A stretch of DNA of 64,000 bases from Actinomadura sp. NAK00032 (lineage in GTDB: Bacteria > Actinomycetota > Actinomycetes > Streptosporangiales > Streptosporangiaceae), in contig NZ_CP054932.1 in NCBI RefSeq assembly GCF_013364275.1, positions 744,001 to 808,000 on the forward strand. Reading direction: 5' to 3'. A model generated the notes under the pieces. It saw nothing but the letters and a program-made list of their open reading frames with translations, made no database searches and was not told where the DNA came from. The translations under genes and the position numbers were made by a program. Position 1 is the first letter of the stretch; every line of letters begins with the position of its first letter. Positions 61,863-64,000 of this stretch are shown here, one piece after another.

Positions 61863-61903
61863 TCCAGGCTGGTAGCACCCACTACTTAGAGTGAGCGAGC
61901 AGG

Positions 61904-62776
61904 ATGTCCAGTGACCAGGGGCCGATCGTCCAGAGTGCGCTGCTTCGGGGGGAACTCGTCCGCCTGCGCAAGGGGAAGAAGCTGACGCAGGAGCAGGTGG
62001 CGCGGCAGCTCGAATGGTCCCCGTCGAAGCTCATCAGGGTCGAGGGCGGCAAGAACGCCATCACCCGGACGGACCTGCAGGCCCTGCTCCGCGTCTACGA
62101 CGTCACCTCCGAGTCGCGCCAGGAGCGGCTGCAGGCACTCGCCCGCGGCGCCCGCGAGCCCGCCTGGTGGAACGCCTACCGCGGCGACCTCGACCCCACC
62201 TTCCTCAACTATGTCGGCTACTCCGCGGGCGCGGCGTTCATCCGCCAGTTCCACGGGACGGTCATTCCCGGCCTGCTGCAGACGCCCGAATACGCCGAGG
62301 TGCTCTCCACCGGAAAGGCGTCCGAGACGGCCCGGGTGCTCGCGGCGAAGCTGCGCATCCAGCGGCAGCAGGAGTTCGCCAAGCGCGAGAACCCTCCGCG
62401 CCAGGACTACATCATCGACGAGGCCGTGATCCGCCGCCATGTCGGCATCAGGACCGACCCGGCGATCATGCCGGCGCAGCTCAACCACATCGCCGACACC
62501 GCCGAGCGCGACGACCTGCTGCGGGTGCGCGTCATCCCGTTCAGCACCGGTGCGCACCTGGGGCTGGAGGGTCCCTTCACCATTCTGGAGTTCGACGGCG
62601 ACCTCGACGACGTCCTCTACCTGGAGGGGCGGTCGGGCGCCAGCATGATGGTCAGCGGCGAGGACGACAAGATCACCGAGTACCGCGACACCTTCGAGCT
62701 GCTCGTGGAGCAGGCGCTCCCGGCCGACCAGTCGGTGACGATGATCCGCCAGGCCGCCGACGCGCTCATGTCCTGA
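61904..62776 (+). CDS. XRE-family regulator with DUF5753 effector domain
   Basis: 290 residues. HTH at residues ~14-70: LLRGELVRLRKGKKLTQEQV, ARQLEWSPSKLIRVEGGKNA, TRTDLQALLRVYDV. The DUF5753 domain follows: AWWNAYRGDLDPTFLNYVGY, FHGTVIPGLLQTPEYAEVL, DYIIDEAVIRRHVG, VRVIPFSTGAHLGLEGPFTI. This is the WhiJ/AbaA-orfA-type group that is multiplied in filamentous actinobacteria and paired with DUF397 proteins, controlling development and antibiotic production. GAGCAGG lies close to the ATG. DUF397 partner follows 336 bp later. Confidence 0.95.
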   Translation: MSSDQGPIVQSALLRGELVRLRKGKKLTQEQVARQLEWSPSKLIRVEGGKNAITRTDLQALLRVYDVTSESRQERLQALARGAREPAWWNAYRGDLDPTFLNYVGYSAGAAFIRQFHGTVIPGLLQTPEYAEVLSTGKASETARVLAAKLRIQRQQEFAKRENPPRQDYIIDEAVIRRHVGIRTDPAIMPAQLNHIADTAERDDLLRVRVIPFSTGAHLGLEGPFTILEFDGDLDDVLYLEGRSGASMMVSGEDDKITEYRDTFELLVEQALPADQSVTMIRQAADALMS

Positions 62777-63112
62777 CCGCCCGATGTCCTGACCGCATCA
62801 TGCCCTCCTGACCGCAGCCCGCCCCGACGGCCGGCCGCCCGCGCGGCGGCCGGCCTGACAAGCGAATCGCAACTCGACCCGACCGGAGGTGAAGGCCGCG
62901 GCGAACATCCGACAAGGCGAGTGGCCGTCATAACACGCAGCGTGATCTTGTGTTCCCTTGTAGGCGGGATAACTAGAACCGTTTACACTCGTGATCGGGA
63001 AATTATCCACAAGGTCGTGGTTTGTCGTGCCCTGCTCGGTGCTCTCCGGTGGGTGTCCTCGGCCGATCGGTTGGCGAGACGGCACCCGCCGGCAACGGAC
63101 GGAGGTTGCTGG
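62777..63112. other. 336-bp gap with terminator and AT-richer promoter
   Basis: After the XRE stop a hairpin closes transcription; between about 62930 and 63010 the sequence is AT-richer (GGATAACTAGAACCGTTTAC, GGGAAATTATCCAC) and probably holds the DUF397 promoter. TACACT at 62984-62989 is a possible -10 without a clear -35. Confidence 0.45.
62829..62855 (+). terminator. 11-bp perfect GC hairpin after the XRE gene
   Basis: GGCCGGCCGCC-CGCGC-GGCGGCCGGCC, starting 52 bp after the stop. Strong stem, no T-run. Confidence 0.65.
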
Positions 63113-63325
63113 ATGGTCTACGGGTCGAATCGCGAAGCTGCGCTGAACTGGCGAAAGAGCAGTGCGAGTGCGAACGATAGCCAGTGCGTGGAGGTGGCGA
63201 CGTTCGGCCCGTCGGTACTGGTTCGCGATTCGCGCGACCACTCCGCCGGTGTCATCGTCCTCGGCCGCGCACAGTGGAATGCGTTCATGGACGCGCTCCG
63301 GGACGGAGCCGCGGACCGCAACTGA
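63113..63325 (+). CDS. DUF397 domain protein
   Basis: 70 residues from an ATG with GGAGG 7 nt upstream; a longer reading from an upstream ATG would add an unrelated Arg-rich leader. The family motif is complete: NWRKSSASANDSQCVEVATF, VLVRDSRDHSAGVIVLGRAQ, WNAFMDALRDG. DUF397 proteins are small partners of XRE/DUF5753 regulators in BldB/WhiJ-type developmental systems, some acting as antitoxin- or inhibitor-like proteins. Confidence 0.93.
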   Translation: MVYGSNREAALNWRKSSASANDSQCVEVATFGPSVLVRDSRDHSAGVIVLGRAQWNAFMDALRDGAADRN

Positions 63326-63547
63326 GTCACGAGACTCATTTCCCCCGCGCCCGCGAAAATTGTTGACCATTGCGTCCCCCCGCCCCCTTTACTGGCGATC
63401 TTTGACAACGCCCCGGTTGATGCGGGGCGGAAACGAACCCGCCGCCGCCCCTGACCCCGCACGCTCAATCGCTCCCATGGGCGGCGCAGGGGGAGGCGGC
63501 CGGGGTGGCCGCGCCAACGCGGCGCCTGCTCCGAGTGCAGTGCCGGG

Positions 63548-64000
63548 TCAGTAGAGGAAGGGGATCTTGATGCCGTTGGCGCCGGTCAGGGCGGTGCCGG
63601 GGGAGCGGCCTAGGAGCCAGGCAAGGAGGGATGCGGCGGGGCCGGTGACCAGGTGCTCGCCTGTGCCGTCCTCCTGGCCGGTGTCGGTGGCGTGAAGGCG
63701 CAGGTCCGGGCCGTCGGGGCGGCGGGCGAAGGATGCGGTGATGTCGGTCAGGTAGCGGGAGGTGAAGTCGGCGGGCCAGTCGTCGGGGGTGAAGCCCGCG
63801 TCCAGGTCGACGTGGTGGATCAGGACCTCGGTGAGGCGTGCGTCGGCGGCGCGGGCGGCGGGGTGGCGGGCGCCGGTCGTCCATTGGACGGTCCGGGCCC
63901 ATGCGTCGTCCGGCATGCGGGCGAAGGCGTCGGCGAACCGGTCGGCGCTCTGCCGGACGTCCGCCAGGAGGGTCGCGGCCGGGCGGCCGGCGCCGGCCTC
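63548..64000 (-). CDS. Mycothiol-dependent maleylpyruvate isomerase family protein, N-terminus outside the window
   Basis: The frame is open to the right edge, so only the C-terminal ~150 residues are visible. Motifs RLTEVLIHHVDLDAGFTPDD and WPADFTSRYLTDITASFARR, with the final GTALTGANGIKIPFLY, belong to the DinB/MDMPI family of actinobacterial mycothiol-dependent enzymes and related metal-binding proteins. HHVDLD provides likely metal ligand His residues. Substrate unknown; many family members are annotated as TIGR03083-like. It converges on the DUF397 gene. Confidence 0.82.
   Translation of the reverse strand, partial: EAGAGRPAATLLADVRQSADRFADAFARMPDDAWARTVQWTTGARHPAARAADARLTEVLIHHVDLDAGFTPDDWPADFTSRYLTDITASFARRPDGPDLRLHATDTGQEDGTGEHLVTGPAASLLAWLLGRSPGTALTGANGIKIPFLY

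Larger units (their letters stand above)
61018..61903. other. 886-bp intergenic region with inverted and direct repeats
   Basis: Divergent promoters of the cNMP/cyclase gene (-) and the XRE gene (+). It contains a short hairpin CTGCG-TTTT-CGCAG (61302-61315), long-range arms CCACTTTCC/GGAAAGTGG (61368-61418) and two copies of TGCCATGTAGCA. No coding frame has convincing composition or ribosome site. Unusually long for this gene-dense window; an unannotated RNA is possible. Confidence 0.5.

Noticed and set aside
61259..61894. 211-residue plus-strand open frame in the long gap
   Set aside because: No ribosome site, unstructured composition and no motif; kept as non-coding.

Overview
The window looks like chromosomal DNA of a mycelial, very high-GC actinobacterium, most plausibly Thermomonosporaceae (Actinomadura-like) or a relative. 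This is inferred from G/C-saturated third codon positions, frequent GTG/TTG starts, an XRE/DUF5753 regulator near a DUF397 protein, a chaplin-type surface protein, a class E-like sortase and a mycothiol-dependent isomerase family gene at the right edge. The genus is not proven by anything seen here. About fifty-three protein genes, two intact tRNAs and one tRNA fragment are supported.

Region 1 (1-12.7 kb) is an exopolysaccharide locus. It holds a polyprenyl-phosphate sugar transferase (5' end outside the window), a Wzy/O-antigen-ligase-like protein, a MurJ/Wzx-type flippase, a polysaccharide deacetylase, two GT4 glycosyltransferases, a Wzz-like chain-length protein and a CelD-type acyltransferase, all on + and mostly stop/start overlapped. 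A GH26 glycanase lies convergent to it, followed by an ATP-grasp ligase and a flavin oxidoreductase. Region 2 (12.8-18.7 kb) is surface biology: a cryptic exported protein, a three-repeat chaplin protein, a sortase, a secreted matrixin-type metalloprotease and a PRC-barrel/DUF2382 stress protein.

Region 3 (19-33.3 kb) is mixed: a secreted GH3 enzyme, patatin and PlsC-like lipid genes, an S4 RNA-binding protein, a MarR/MFS/arylsulfotransferase-like group on -, a large LuxR-type ATPase regulator, two alpha/beta hydrolases, a methyltransferase and an aldo/keto reductase. Region 4 (33.3-38.1 kb) is less conserved: an unknown soluble protein, two small membrane proteins (one DUF6338-like), a tiny acidic protein and a membrane-anchored TPR-CHAT protease with a probably leaderless transcript.

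Region 5 (38.2-50.9 kb) is a coherent catabolic locus. A GntR regulator, acyl-CoA ligase and FAH-family hydrolase on - diverge from an NMT1-type ABC importer, the two subunits of a hydantoinase/oxoprolinase/ketone-carboxylase enzyme, a GMC oxidoreductase and an aldehyde dehydrogenase on +. The divergent promoter carries two palindromes.

Region 6 (50.9-52.2 kb) is the most unusual. A complete tRNA-Phe gene is followed about 1 kb downstream by an exact 43-bp copy of its 3' half, and the interval between the copies contains only a HigB/HigA-type toxin-antitoxin pair. This looks like a minimal tRNA-bounded islet without an integrase. tRNA-Asp is adjacent.

Region 7 (52.4-64 kb) holds an amino acid permease, a six-TM HAMP adenylate cyclase, an exported glycerophosphodiesterase, a LysR regulator, an orphan histidine kinase, a fusion of a CRP-type cyclic-nucleotide-binding domain with a class III cyclase-like domain, an 886-bp gap rich in repeats, the XRE and DUF397 genes, and a partial maleylpyruvate-isomerase-family gene.
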